DNA from: Pantoea sp. BAV 3049
GTDB lineage: Bacteria; Pseudomonadota; Gammaproteobacteria; Enterobacterales; Enterobacteriaceae
Reading direction: 5' to 3'
Assembly (NCBI RefSeq): GCF_009765445.1
Contig: NZ_WHOY01000031.1
Coordinates: forward strand, 4,578,696 to 4,642,695
DNA length: 64,000 bases
The notes beneath the pieces were generated by a model. The model saw nothing but the letters and a program-made list of their open reading frames with translations, had not been told where the DNA came from and ran no database searches. Both the position numbers and the translations under genes were made by a program. Shown in pieces: positions 1 to 7,805 of this stretch (position 1 is its first letter; every line of letters starts with the position of its first letter).

Positions 1-55
1 AATGATATAGTTTCATAATGTTATCAATGAAAACTCATATAGTTTCAAATTGAAA

Positions 56-370
56 TCAATATTGTTTGTGGTTCATGTCTTGCCTTGTCTTTTTCCGATG
101 ACATCCGTTCTCTCCGTTGCAAAGGATCTGGCAGTTATCATCGGTGTCTGGTCCACCCTGATACAGCGACACAATATGGTCGAGCTCAAAGCCATGCGGA
201 TACTCAGTAAGCCGTCCACACTCAGCACAACAGGGGTTTGCTGCCCATAATCGCTTGCGGCGCTGCTGTAGCTTCCAGCCAGTCATGCGGTGATCTGCAA
301 CGGTCATGGCTTTCAGGCGTTGGGTATTGGCAACCGCGAGTCGGGGCTTTAACGTTGTGAGCTTAGTCAT
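56..370 (-). CDS. HNH endonuclease, terminase-associated type
   Basis: About 104 residues. The C-terminal half has the HNH layout: CAEC, then ELDHIVSLYQGG with the catalytic His, then an Asn-rich stretch and CHRKKT. In HK97-like and other cos phages such proteins lie just before the small terminase subunit and assist DNA cleavage during packaging. The ATG at 370 is chosen because it overlaps the stop of the upstream gene as ATGA, which implies translational coupling; an in-frame start at 397 would lie deeper in that gene. Terminase genes would be expected immediately left of the window. Confidence 0.85.
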   Translation of the reverse strand: MTKLTTLKPRLAVANTQRLKAMTVADHRMTGWKLQQRRKRLWAANPCCAECGRLTEYPHGFELDHIVSLYQGGPDTDDNCQILCNGENGCHRKKTRQDMNHKQY

Positions 371-966
371 GAGTTCTCCTGCTGCGCGAGTCGCCACGCC
401 CTGCGGCGTTCTGTTCGCAGTACGTTGTCCGGATGCCGCTCAACTGTCACACCATCGGCATGATCCACCAGTGAGTAACAGGGATAGACGACACGTCCGC
501 CATAGGCATCGCCTACCGCATAGTCGGCGGCTTTGGTGTGGTTCCACTTATTCAGTATGCTGCTGAGGCTGTGCTGTGGTGGGCTGTAACACACGCCATG
601 TATCAGTCGGTGCATGATGATGTAGTCATCCTGCCGCTTGTCAGCCTCTATCAGGCTGGCGGCTATCTGCATCTGGTACTGAGGCGGCCTGCCGGTGCCG
701 AGGTAGAAAGAACACAGATCATCCGGGAAACGTTCAAGCCAGGCTGTGACCTTATCAGTGAAACCAGTGACCGGCAGCGCGTCATCCTCCAGTATCACCA
801 CCCTACAATCCTGCTGGCTTGCCCACTCTATGGCGCGGTGATGATTCCAGTTTGCGCCGTTGTCACCTTCATCAATGAGGGTGAGTGCGTCCATAGAATC
901 AGCCAGGCGCAACGCAATATCCCGGCGTGAGTGATGACCGACCACAATGAATCTGATATTGCTCAT
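367..966 (-). CDS. Phage glycosyltransferase-like protein (GT-A/GT25-like)
   Basis: About 199 residues from the ATG at 966, which has AGGT about 10 bases upstream; an in-frame start at 987 lacks a clear ribosome site. The N-terminus reads as a beta-strand (IRFIVVGHH) and is followed by VVILEDDALP, the hydrophobic strand plus Asp-Asp metal/nucleotide-sugar motif found in GT-A and family-25 glycosyltransferases. The gene lies downstream of a larger two-domain glycosyltransferase and upstream of the HNH nuclease, in the late operon. The acceptor is unknown: host O-antigen, phage structural protein or DNA are all possible. The family call is from motif reading only. Confidence 0.6.
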   Translation of the reverse strand: MSNIRFIVVGHHSRRDIALRLADSMDALTLIDEGDNGANWNHHRAIEWASQQDCRVVILEDDALPVTGFTDKVTAWLERFPDDLCSFYLGTGRPPQYQMQIAASLIEADKRQDDYIIMHRLIHGVCYSPPQHSLSSILNKWNHTKAADYAVGDAYGGRVVYPCYSLVDHADGVTVERHPDNVLRTERRRAWRLAQQENS

Positions 967-987
967 GATTGACCTATTCGCAGTCAA

Positions 988-1013
988 TAAAAAAAGGCCG
1001 CCTTAGCGACCTT
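988..1013 (-). terminator. Intrinsic terminator, minus strand
   Basis: On the minus strand an 8-bp stem (AAGGTCGC with GCGGCCTT, one G-T pair) closes a TAAG loop and runs into a T-tract. It lies between the 86-residue gene and the small glycosyltransferase gene, inside the late region, so it would attenuate late transcripts unless Q-modified polymerase reads through. Confidence 0.75.
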
Positions 1014-1037
1014 GATAGTGGTGTTCGTAATGTCTAT

Positions 1038-1298
1038 TTATTTTTCGTCTGCCCCATGAATAACTTCTTCGTAATTATCTATCTCATTACCCCATGACCT
1101 ATCAACCATTAGATTCTGTCTTTGATAAAGGTCTTCTTTTTCATGGTCATATATTTCGATGCAATCAAACGATCCAGCCATCTTTGCTTTTTCAGCCTCA
1201 TCAATCGCCTTATCAAGGTCGTCAGCTGAAGAAAATATATCGCTGTAACCACCGCGTCCACGATCATCATAGAAGGCAAAAACAATAAATCGTTTCAT
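1038..1298 (-). CDS. Small phage protein, unknown function
   Basis: An 86-residue acidic protein starting MKRFIVFAFYDDRGRGGYSD, with a mixed charged C-terminus and no recognised motif, signal peptide or membrane segment. A good ribosome site (AAAGGTTGAGAA) precedes the ATG. It lies between the large glycosyltransferase gene and a terminator. Function not assigned. Confidence 0.6.
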   Translation of the reverse strand: MKRFIVFAFYDDRGRGGYSDIFSSADDLDKAIDEAEKAKMAGSFDCIEIYDHEKEDLYQRQNLMVDRSWGNEIDNYEEVIHGADEK

Positions 1299-1340
1299 TT
1301 CTCAACCTTTATTGGTCAATGATATTGATCGGATTATATC

Positions 1341-2810
1341 CTATTTGTGCCTCCACCATGCGCATTCTTTACCGATACCATCTGATTTAAACACTGTGTT
1401 CACCAGCGGGCCGGTTACTAACTTTTCACGCCGCTCATAACCCACCATGCCGAAAGCGATCATATCGCCTACGCACGGCTTGCCCTTCTCTTTACCCCAG
1501 AACCGGTTGCTTTCGATACGGTAGTAAATCCGCAAGATAGCGTGAGCGTAAGCCATCACTTCCTCACGACTTCCACCCAGCAACCCGGCGTTGAGCATCA
1601 GGTCGTTTCGGTGCTCAGTTAGGAATTGCTGATAGCAGGCTTCGGGATGGTTGGCCGTTGCCCATGCGTCAGCGTAAGTCTTTGGCTCAGAGCCAACGTA
1701 GAGTTTCCCCTGCGCCATTTCCTGCCAGGGCTCGTTAAGCATCTCCACGTCAGTGCCATCGGTACACCAGACGAAACGGTATTCAGAGTGATCTCGAAGG
1801 TGCTGATAGATGTGAAGCCAGCGGCGGAAATAAACGTTCATCGGCACAACAGGAACGCGGTGAAGTGTTACGCCTGCAGGTGCTGTTTCCAGTTCATCCA
1901 CCAGCACAACGGCATCAGCGCCTTTAACGGACGCGGCCCACTTACTCAGCAGGTCAGGCGATGCCATCAACTTTGTGCCACGCTGCGGGTCTGGCTGGCT
2001 GGTCAGTAGCGAGGTGATCACCACATTGCGCTTCTGCCGAAATTCCGCGTATCCGGCATAGCCCGCTTCACGCCGCTCGTTGTGAATGCGTACGTTATTC
2101 TTTACCTGCTGCTCCCTGTCCGACCGCGGTACTGACCGCTCAACAGCCTGGTGTTCGTCCAGCGAGTGGATCAACTTTTCTGACCCAGCCACATCAGCAA
2201 AGGCCCAGGTGGTTAATCCGGCGTTATGTATGCGAAGAGCTAAATCGCTGTGCTCATACATGCCGCGTCCATATACTGGATCGAAGCCGCCAACCCTCTC
2301 AATCGCTGAGCGGTGATAGTAAAGCATCACGCCACGCTGGCCTGTGTAAGCTACATGGCGATCGTCACGGTAAAGCACCGCAATATCGTTAAGTTTTTGC
2401 CCCGTGGCGAAGTCCTGAAACTGGTAGGCCAGGTGCGGTTCAGGTGATGCGATGTAAGGTTGCTCCCAACCACCAGCTATCGGCCAGGCATCATCGTCCC
2501 ACAAAAACAGATGTTCGCAACCGGCATCAATCAGTGCCTCAATGCTGGCGTTCTTTGATGCCACAATGCCGCGTGACATTTCACACCGAATCAGCCTGAC
2601 GCCATCTGGTACCGTAACAGGCGTTGATGAGCCATCATCAATGACAACCACCTGCGCACCGGCTGGCAGATTTTTAAGGTGATGATCCAAAGCCCGTGAT
2701 AAAACTTCATGCCGGTTGTGCGTGCTGATCGCAATGCCAATATTGGAGGCTCGATTATTTGCGGGGATATACCGGACACCTTCAATCAGAACATCCATAG
2801 CTAACATCAT
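1341..2810 (-). CDS. Two-domain phage glycosyltransferase
   Basis: 489 residues. Residues about 20-250 look like a family-2 GT-A domain: IGIAISTHNR near the start, VVVIDDGSSTP, then LFLWDDDAWP as the metal-binding DxD region. Residues about 280-489 form a second glycosyltransferase-like domain containing FVWCTDGTDVEM and a conserved LNAGLLGG segment. The ATG overlaps the stop of the preceding small gene as ATGA, so the two are coupled. With the smaller glycosyltransferase downstream it forms a sugar-transfer module between the lysis genes and the packaging genes. Nothing in the sequence identifies the sugar donor or acceptor. Confidence 0.75.
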   Translation of the reverse strand: MMLAMDVLIEGVRYIPANNRASNIGIAISTHNRHEVLSRALDHHLKNLPAGAQVVVIDDGSSTPVTVPDGVRLIRCEMSRGIVASKNASIEALIDAGCEHLFLWDDDAWPIAGGWEQPYIASPEPHLAYQFQDFATGQKLNDIAVLYRDDRHVAYTGQRGVMLYYHRSAIERVGGFDPVYGRGMYEHSDLALRIHNAGLTTWAFADVAGSEKLIHSLDEHQAVERSVPRSDREQQVKNNVRIHNERREAGYAGYAEFRQKRNVVITSLLTSQPDPQRGTKLMASPDLLSKWAASVKGADAVVLVDELETAPAGVTLHRVPVVPMNVYFRRWLHIYQHLRDHSEYRFVWCTDGTDVEMLNEPWQEMAQGKLYVGSEPKTYADAWATANHPEACYQQFLTEHRNDLMLNAGLLGGSREEVMAYAHAILRIYYRIESNRFWGKEKGKPCVGDMIAFGMVGYERREKLVTGPLVNTVFKSDGIGKECAWWRHK

Positions 2811-3046
2811 TCGGTGATTCTCGTTACAACTACAGACAGGACCGCGCCAGAATCAACCGATGTCCTGAGATAGAAAATCGTCGGTGCCGTAACGTTAATA
2901 GGCAGATTTGCAGTGTGCCTGTGCCATGCTGGGCTGTTCGCGCTGTCAGCATATTCAAAGGCTCCCGCATCCAGGGTAATGTGAGCTCCGGCAGTCCCAT
3001 CAGTAATCTGAACTGGCGTTCTGGTGACCTGAATCAATTCGCTCAT
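2807..3046 (-). CDS. Small phage protein, possibly structural
   Basis: 79 residues with beta-rich composition (alternating Thr/Val, e.g. VTAPTIFYLRTSVDSGAV), no Cys, no signal peptide or membrane helix. It overlaps the preceding structural-type gene by four bases and the following glycosyltransferase by four bases, so the three are probably translated together. It could be an accessory of the upstream beta-rich protein. No family was recognised. Confidence 0.55.
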   Translation of the reverse strand: MSELIQVTRTPVQITDGTAGAHITLDAGAFEYADSANSPAWHRHTANLPINVTAPTIFYLRTSVDSGAVLSVVVTRITE

Positions 3047-3939
3047 CTGAATTCAATCCTCTGCATGTATCGCACACCCCAGTTCTTCTTTGCGGGCGGT
3101 ATCGTGAAACTGTCGTCGGGCGTTGCGTACGTGTCGCTCTCGCCGTTGTTGTAATGAACAGTCATTGATGCTGATGCGCTGGTGTCAACTACGACTGAAG
3201 CCGCTGTGCGTGAGGCTTGCGCGTCAGTCGTGACAATCGGTGAGGTTGCCAGTTCTCCAGCTTCAATCTGTGCAAAACCAACGCGGAACGTGCTGTCGTC
3301 GTTGCTGCGCACGTAGAATGATGCTGTGTACGTCCCAGCTGCCATCTGGCCTTGTGTACCCCAGAATGCCGGAGCACCATTCACACTGTTTCGACCAAAC
3401 CAGAGCCGTAGTGCGCTTCTTGCTGTCGACGTGACGGTGAACACAATACGCTGCCAGCCTGGCGTCAGGTTATATGCTGTTGGCGGGAACAGGTAAGCGC
3501 CACCGATATCCTGACTGAATGCGTAAACGTCGCACTCCAGCGGAGCCAGCGCGATTGCACCGCCGTCCGGACCGCCGTTCTCGCTGACCTGCAGGCTGTC
3601 GATGCCAGACGTCTTGATGAAGTCGCCCAGCACGGTGGCCCTGGACTGCGGCTGGAGGTTTGTTGCAGCCGGTTCAGGCTCATGCCTGCCGAGGACGCCC
3701 AGCGACATAGTCCCCTCTACGCGCCATTCGTTCGTATCGCACAGATCAAGGTTCCCTGTGTCATCCAGGACAAAATGAGCTGGCCCGGTGTACGTGATGC
3801 GTGAGTCGAGAATAGGTGCCGTCAGGTCGATAGGTGGGATTGTCGGCGTAGAGGATACGTTGCCGATGACTGTGGTTCCCGTCGCCCAGATGCCTGATTT
3901 AGTCGCCCCGATAATGGAGCTGTTCGGGGTGATTATCAT
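3043..3939 (-). CDS. Ser/Thr-rich beta protein, probable virion decoration or fibre component
   Basis: 298 residues, rich in Thr, Ser, Ala and Gly and almost free of Lys. The middle (about residues 130-240) has the look of a carbohydrate-binding jelly roll: TAYNLTPGWQRIVFTVTST, LRLWFGRN, GTYTASFYVRSND. The N-terminus is typical of phage structural proteins and lacks a signal peptide. GAGG at a normal distance precedes the ATG. Its neighbours are a small beta protein and a glycosyltransferase, suggesting it is a virion protein, possibly itself glycosylated. It could instead be a tail-fibre fragment or a decoration protein. Confidence 0.55.
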   Translation of the reverse strand: MIITPNSSIIGATKSGIWATGTTVIGNVSSTPTIPPIDLTAPILDSRITYTGPAHFVLDDTGNLDLCDTNEWRVEGTMSLGVLGRHEPEPAATNLQPQSRATVLGDFIKTSGIDSLQVSENGGPDGGAIALAPLECDVYAFSQDIGGAYLFPPTAYNLTPGWQRIVFTVTSTARSALRLWFGRNSVNGAPAFWGTQGQMAAGTYTASFYVRSNDDSTFRVGFAQIEAGELATSPIVTTDAQASRTAASVVVDTSASASMTVHYNNGESDTYATPDDSFTIPPAKKNWGVRYMQRIEFR

Positions 3940-4055
3940 GCTATACCTCGTTATTCATCATCAGGCGCACTCGAAAATGCGCCTTGTGATGAAAGACGTT
4001 GTGAAAGTGGCTCTCGGTAAGTTATTGATATCATTGCGGCGCAGAATTGCGCCAC

Positions 4056-4784
4056 TCATGCAGCCGCATAAAGCAGTTTCATCTGACCTTTGACCGGGAA
4101 CGCCGCCATACAGCGAGCTTCGAAGTCTCGATAGTCAGAGCAGCCATTGGCGATGCTGGTGACAGCAATGATCTGGTGTTCCACCAACTTCAACGCATCA
4201 GGCTTAAGATATTGATGAATTTTTTCGCCTGTTGTCAGCCGTGATTTAACTTCTGAATAAACCTCTGGCGGCAGGACTGGTCCATAAACCCATTTGGCAC
4301 TTATCATGCCAAATAAGGCCGGGCGGCGGTTTGGCCTGTGTCTTGGCAAGCCGGACATTTTAAACAATGCCGCGTAAAAAGGATCGCTAAAACGCTTCTC
4401 CCACGGAACGGATTCACTGAGCAGGAAGATCGCCTTGATGCGTTCATCGTCGACCGGCGAGGCGGTGCCACGAATAATTGCGTCAATTTGCTCATCGCAC
4501 CAGATTTCAAAATCTACCGACAGCCAACGGGCAAATCGCACAGCAAGCTTGGGATGAAGCCACGTTCCGCCACCGCGATCTTTTCTCGCACGGCTGGTTT
4601 TTACATACGGGATTTTCCCGTATCTACGTTCAAGCCCGTGAATGTAGGCCTCTGTCTCCGGTAAGCGAAGAAAGTCATTAGGAACTCGACCGAATTTCTC
4701 TGCTGCTGTTGTAGCATCAATCCATCCATCCTCATAAAAACGCATGGAGTGACCTTCGAACTTAATAGGAATGATATTACTCAT
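4056..4784 (-). CDS. KilA-N domain protein
   Basis: 242 residues. Residues about 10-110 match the KilA-N DNA-binding domain: FYEDGWIDATTAAEKFGR, an FLRLPETEAYI segment, then GGGTWLHPKLAVRFARWLS and FEIWCDEQI. The C-terminal half is an uncharacterised accessory region found in many phage KilA-N proteins. A strong ribosome site (AAAGGAAA) fixes the start. Such proteins are thought to be DNA-binding regulators or antirepressors. Its position among late genes, far from cI/cro, is unusual but is seen in other lambdoid phages. Confidence 0.88.
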   Translation of the reverse strand: MSNIIPIKFEGHSMRFYEDGWIDATTAAEKFGRVPNDFLRLPETEAYIHGLERRYGKIPYVKTSRARKDRGGGTWLHPKLAVRFARWLSVDFEIWCDEQIDAIIRGTASPVDDERIKAIFLLSESVPWEKRFSDPFYAALFKMSGLPRHRPNRRPALFGMISAKWVYGPVLPPEVYSEVKSRLTTGEKIHQYLKPDALKLVEHQIIAVTSIANGCSDYRDFEARCMAAFPVKGQMKLLYAAA

Positions 4785-4930
4785 CGTATTTCCTTTCGGT
4801 GGTGCGAGCCTGTTCGCGTAGATAATGGGCAGCCGAGAGCGGAACGATGAAATCCACCGCCCTATCTCAGACTCACACTACGGAAAGCTCTCGGATGATG
4901 TGCACGCGAATGCACAGAGATTTACTGCAT

Positions 4931-4958
4931 AAAAAAAGGCCGCCGATTAGCGACCTCT
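4931..4958 (-). terminator. Intrinsic terminator, minus strand
   Basis: A 7-bp stem on the minus strand (AGGTCGC with GCGGCCT, one G-T pair), six-base loop and seven Ts. It follows the 86-residue gene at the end of the lysis cassette. The stem is very similar in sequence to the terminator at 988-1013. Confidence 0.8.
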
Positions 4959-4975
4959 TGATATTCGGGATGCTG

Positions 4976-5236
4976 TTACAGGTACTTAACCGCCAGCGCT
5001 TTCAGCTCATCTTTGGCAGCTTCACCCAGCTGAGCCACGCCGCTTTCTACAAACGCCAGCGCAGCCTCGAAATCAGCCACGCCAGCTTTTGCCTCTTCTG
5101 CAGGAGTAGTGGCAACAGTGGGTTTTTCAGTGGTTGCTGTTGATACTGCTGGTACTTCTACGACTGTATCGGTCATGGTGTTTGTCTCTTTGGAATGGAT
5201 GAACAGGCCCTTCAGCCAGTTAAGGAGTTTTGTCAT
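4976..5236 (-). CDS. Small phage protein after the spanin genes
   Basis: 86 residues. The N-terminus MTKLLNWLKGLFI is amphipathic and basic, then a Thr/Val/Ala/Pro-rich linker, then an acidic helix (residues about 45-86). The first ATG overlaps the Rz1 stop and has GAGG nine bases upstream. An internal ATG at 5175 would give a shorter acidic form. Similar small proteins follow the lysis cassette in other lambdoid phages; their role is unknown. Confidence 0.6.
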   Translation of the reverse strand: MTKLLNWLKGLFIHSKETNTMTDTVVEVPAVSTATTEKPTVATTPAEEAKAGVADFEAALAFVESGVAQLGEAAKDELKALAVKYL

Positions 5237-5522
5237 TGCGCGATGCCTCTATGCTGCGAATGCCAGCGCGGTCTATGTTGCATTGCCCCAGCAAGCCGTA
5301 AAGCTCAGCATTCAGGGTCACACTGTCGCCGAACGTCATATTGTCCGGCACTCCTGGTGCATCAATGGAGCTGGTCAGCGCCGCTGGCAGGTTTACCGTT
5401 GGCTGCTTTACTGTCCGGTACTCCACTGGCGGCTTTTGCGGCGTCCCGCAACCGGTCAACAGCATCAGCGGGCACAGGAGCAGCAGCGCACTTGTCAGCC
5501 GCGAGATAACGCTTGATTTCAT
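5220..5522 (-). CDS. Rz1-like outer-membrane spanin lipoprotein
   Basis: 100 residues with a type II signal sequence ending LMLLTGC; Cys25 is the predicted lipidated residue. The mature part starts GTPQKPPVEYRTVKQP, Pro-rich as in o-spanins. The gene begins inside the Rz gene in a different frame (161 bases of overlap) and extends past its end, the embedded/overlapping architecture typical of Rz/Rz1. It acts with Rz to fuse inner and outer membranes in the last step of lysis. Confidence 0.88.
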   Translation of the reverse strand: MKSSVISRLTSALLLLCPLMLLTGCGTPQKPPVEYRTVKQPTVNLPAALTSSIDAPGVPDNMTFGDSVTLNAELYGLLGQCNIDRAGIRSIEASRNDKTP

Positions 5523-5820
5523 TCTGGAGCTTCCTGTTTTGCTGTGCAGTCACAGCGCGTTGCTCAGTAACCTGAGACATGACGGCGTTCTGTTGATTTA
5601 CTGCTGTGACCAGGTCTTTTACGCTGTCTGCCAGGCCATCATTTTTTGAGCGTAGATCGTTAATCTGTGAATCTTTACTGTTCGCCAGTTGCTCCAGGCG
5701 CTCATTGGTTGCCGTCAGCTGAGAATTGCGGGCATGAAGCCCCCACAGCGCTATGCAGATGAGGCCTACCACTATGACCGGAGAATAGTTTTTGAAGAAG
5801 TTGATGATTGTGAGAGTCAT
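5362..5820 (-). CDS. Rz-like inner-membrane spanin
   Basis: 152 residues. One N-terminal membrane segment (about residues 13-28, VIVVGLICIALWGL) is followed by a long coiled coil (about 30-110) rich in Gln, Asn, Leu and Val, then an Ala/Pro-rich tail. This is the i-spanin layout. The start overlaps the endolysin stop by four bases, and Rz1 is encoded within its 3' part. With Rz1 it spans the periplasm. Confidence 0.88.
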   Translation of the reverse strand: MTLTIINFFKNYSPVIVVGLICIALWGLHARNSQLTATNERLEQLANSKDSQINDLRSKNDGLADSVKDLVTAVNQQNAVMSQVTEQRAVTAQQNRKLQNEIKRYLAADKCAAAPVPADAVDRLRDAAKAASGVPDSKAANGKPASGADQLH

Positions 5821-6242
5821 GTTGTAAACATCTCCCTTTCTGCTTCCCGACGCTTAACTAGACCTGGCAGAGTTTTACCCCCAGCCTGAACCCAGCGGCC
5901 AAACTCAGCGGCCGCGCCGTCATAGTCGCCAGCATTCAGCTTCTTCAGCAGCGTGGATCTGACGAAGTTTCCGGCTCCGAGATTGAATACGAATGAGACC
6001 ATCGCATCAAACTGCCCCTGACTGATCGGCATTCTGACGTTTGTATTCACCGCCAGTTCCGCGACGGCTAAATCCTCACGAAGAAACTCATCAGCCCGCT
6101 GTCCGGTGATCACATCGCCATCCTTCACAGAATGAGTGTGACCGTAGCCAATAGTGGGAATACCAACGCTGTCTCTGTATGCCTTGAGCTTTACTCCTTC
6201 AAAGCGCTTGATGAGTTCAACACCCGCGTTACTGACTTTCAT
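5817..6242 (-). CDS. Endolysin, GH24 T4-type muramidase
   Basis: 141 residues. The N-terminus ELIKRFEGVKLKAYRD carries the catalytic Glu. It is followed by IPTIGYGHTH with the active-site Thr, and FDAMVSFVFNLGAGNF and the C-terminal LPGLVKRREAEREMF are standard for the family. There is no N-terminal SAR or signal helix, so export should depend on the holin, unlike P1 or 21-type lysozymes. It sits directly after holin and before Rz. Confidence 0.95.
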   Translation of the reverse strand: MKVSNAGVELIKRFEGVKLKAYRDSVGIPTIGYGHTHSVKDGDVITGQRADEFLREDLAVAELAVNTNVRMPISQGQFDAMVSFVFNLGAGNFVRSTLLKKLNAGDYDGAAAEFGRWVQAGGKTLPGLVKRREAEREMFTT

Positions 6243-6579
6243 TGGTATCTCCTGCTTTTCGGCTTATCCAGCCACGTAATTTCTCGCTGATGTAGTCGTT
6301 ACCCACATAGCCGATGTAAACCGCGAATACCTGTGCTGCCGCATCCGGTACGTTCCAGTTCATGAGGGCACCAATTACCTGAAGCGTTGGCGCGGCAAAA
6401 AAGGCCAGAGCACTGCATGACACAGCGTCCAGTACGCGCTTACTCCAGGGGCTTTTTGCATAGGCACTTCTTAACAGTGAAAACATGCCTGCTACTCCGG
6501 CATATCCCCATTCAGTTTTGTGGCTGTAGAGCCATAGCAATACGTTGGCCCAAAAGCCTGGGTCTTGTTCTGGAGACAT
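6229..6579 (-). CDS. Phage holin
   Basis: 116 residues with hydrophobic segments at about 27-36, 52-72 and 82-96, a polar N-terminus and a charged C-terminus (SRKAGDTNESQ). It matches the lambda-type (class III-like) holin family found before GH24 lysozymes. Its stop overlaps the endolysin start by 14 bases. It forms the membrane lesion that releases the endolysin. Confidence 0.85.
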   Translation of the reverse strand: MSPEQDPGFWANVLLWLYSHKTEWGYAGVAGMFSLLRSAYAKSPWSKRVLDAVSCSALAFFAAPTLQVIGALMNWNVPDAAAQVFAVYIGYVGNDYISEKLRGWISRKAGDTNESQ

Positions 6580-6626
6580 ACGCCTGTTCCCGCCACCGGG
6601 ATGATGGCGGCATGCTGTTTGAAATA

Positions 6627-6651
6627 AAAAGGCCCACCGAAGTGAGCCTTA
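6627..6651 (-). terminator. Intrinsic terminator upstream of holin, minus strand
   Basis: A 9-bp stem (AAGGCTCAC with GTGGGCCTT, one T-G pair) closed by a TTCG tetraloop and followed by Ts on the minus strand. It lies about 50 bases before the holin gene. This is the position of a tR'-like terminator that antiterminator Q would override to switch on late genes. Confidence 0.85.
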
Positions 6652-6740
6652 AAATTGGTACCAGTAGTTATCTGGCTGGTTATATCCATTTCTGATATCG
6701 TTAAATCGCCAAAAATAACCTTACAGAAACGGAGTATTTA

Positions 6741-6947
6741 ATGAGTGATAAAATCAGCTTTAAATGCCCTGGCTGCGGACAAGACCTTGTCGTAAAAAGC
6801 GCAGTCGAAATCGAGAACACAGACGACATCGAAGGCACCACCTGTAACAACTGTGGTCGCACTATTAACAAGGACGACATTGTCAGTCAGGCCAGAGACT
6901 ACGCCAGCAAACTCATCAGGGATGCCTTCGGGAAACATTTCAAGTAA
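6741..6947 (+). CDS. Small double-CxxC zinc-binding phage protein
   Basis: 68 residues, with FKCPGCGQDL and TTCNNCGRTI forming two CxxC knuckles of a zinc ribbon. The basic C-terminus reads YASKLIRDAFGK. CGGAG lies at the right distance before the ATG. A minus-strand open frame over the same bases (6738-7010) has no such motifs and is taken as a shadow. The family recurs in enterobacterial prophages near lysis genes; its function is unknown. It is transcribed against the late operon, as cargo genes often are. Confidence 0.75.
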   Translation: MSDKISFKCPGCGQDLVVKSAVEIENTDDIEGTTCNNCGRTINKDDIVSQARDYASKLIRDAFGKHFK

Positions 6948-7016
6948 CGCACCCAGCTTTTTCTCTATGCCGCTGGTGTCGGCCTTGATTGATGCCAGCA
7001 TTTTATGCACTCCAAA

Positions 7017-7039
7017 ATAAAAAGGTCGCTCTGTGGCGA
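7017..7039 (-). terminator. Intrinsic terminator, possibly bidirectional
   Basis: A perfect 8-bp stem (AAGGTCGC with GCGACCTT). On the minus strand it runs directly into TTTTTATTTT. On the plus strand it is followed by GAATTGTTCATTTTTT, so it may also end the small zinc-protein gene. Confidence 0.75.
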
Positions 7040-7490
7040 CCTTGAATTGTTCATTTTTTAACTACCAGATGATATCTGGCAGTTCGATTTTGTGCGTCAG
7101 GATTGCTGACTCTCAAATCCGCCAGATATCCTCAGAGAATAATTACCCCGCGCCTTAAGCGATCTTCCGCATCCGTCGATGCCGGGGCGAATTGGGTTGT
7201 GGTGGCCGGTGCTGATCTCCGGCTTTATCGGGTTAAGCGTCTACCCGACTGGATGCAGTCGACTCTGAATTTCCAGCGCATCAGCCTGCGCATTCACCAC
7301 AACGAAAAGCCGCCTGTTTCACAACGCGAGCGCCCCGCAATGCGGTTCGATTCGTCAGGCAGCTTATCTGTTGTGCAGAAACAAAAAGCCCCGGTAGAGG
7401 GACCGGAGCTACCTTCCGCCATTCAACGGATTGGACTTTCTCGGTTAACAACAGATAACGGAAGGTGACTATTTTCTACAATATCATTGT
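7040..7490. other. Late-operon leader region without a recognised gene
   Basis: A 450-base stretch with no convincing coding frame. A 121-codon plus-strand frame (7103-7468) has no ribosome site or recognisable motif. The region holds one minus-strand terminator (7382-7410) and lies between Q-distal genes and holin, where a lambdoid late promoter and leader would be expected. I could not place a late promoter with confidence. Confidence 0.4.
7382..7410 (-). terminator. Intrinsic terminator, minus strand
   Basis: A 9-bp stem (AGCTCCGGT with ACCGGGGCT, one T-G pair), six-base loop, then TTTTTGTTT on the minus strand. It lies directly downstream of the 99-residue gene and ends its transcript. 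Confidence 0.82.
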
Positions 7491-7790
7491 TCAGTCGTCA
7501 AGCCCTGGATGCCAGTATGGATTTCGCTCACTTTCGAATTTTTCACCAAGTGAAATACCATCCGGCAATAAGGCCCAGGCTACATAAAAGCTGTGGGGCG
7601 TCATTTCTTCCATGAAAAACTTGTAAATGCCAATGTGGTAAATCTCACCATCTTCTTCGGAGACACGAATAGTGCCCTCATGCCAGCCATCGCACGGGTT
7701 ATAAACCAGCACATCCTTATCATCCATGTCAGGAGTCGGTTTTTCGCTGGCCGGACGGAATATTAACTGTTCTGTTACATGAGATGGCAT
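7491..7790 (-). CDS. Small phage protein resembling the DUF551 type
   Basis: 99 residues. The segments FRPASEKPTPDMDDKDVLVY and FYVAWALLPDG resemble the short DUF551 proteins of enterobacterial phages (…P.DG..VLVY…; …HW..LP). The gene is bounded by minus-strand terminators on both sides. The ribosome site (TGGGGT) is weak. Function unknown. Confidence 0.6.
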   Translation of the reverse strand: MPSHVTEQLIFRPASEKPTPDMDDKDVLVYNPCDGWHEGTIRVSEEDGEIYHIGIYKFFMEEMTPHSFYVAWALLPDGISLGEKFESERNPYWHPGLDD

Positions 7791-7805
7791 TTCAAACCCC
7801 AGAAA

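Noticed and set aside
1-55. Two copies of ATATAGTTTCA at the left edge
   Set aside because: Short and AT-rich; too little context to call a regulatory repeat.
3955-3990. Hairpin AGGCGCA/TGCGCCT between the KilA-N and structural genes
   Set aside because: No T-tract on the minus strand, so not called as a terminator.
6738-7010. 90-codon minus-strand frame opposite the zinc-ribbon gene
   Set aside because: The plus strand carries two CxxC knuckles and a ribosome site; this frame has neither.
7103-7468. 121-codon plus-strand frame in the late leader
   Set aside because: No ribosome site and no family resemblance; the region contains a terminator for the opposite strand.
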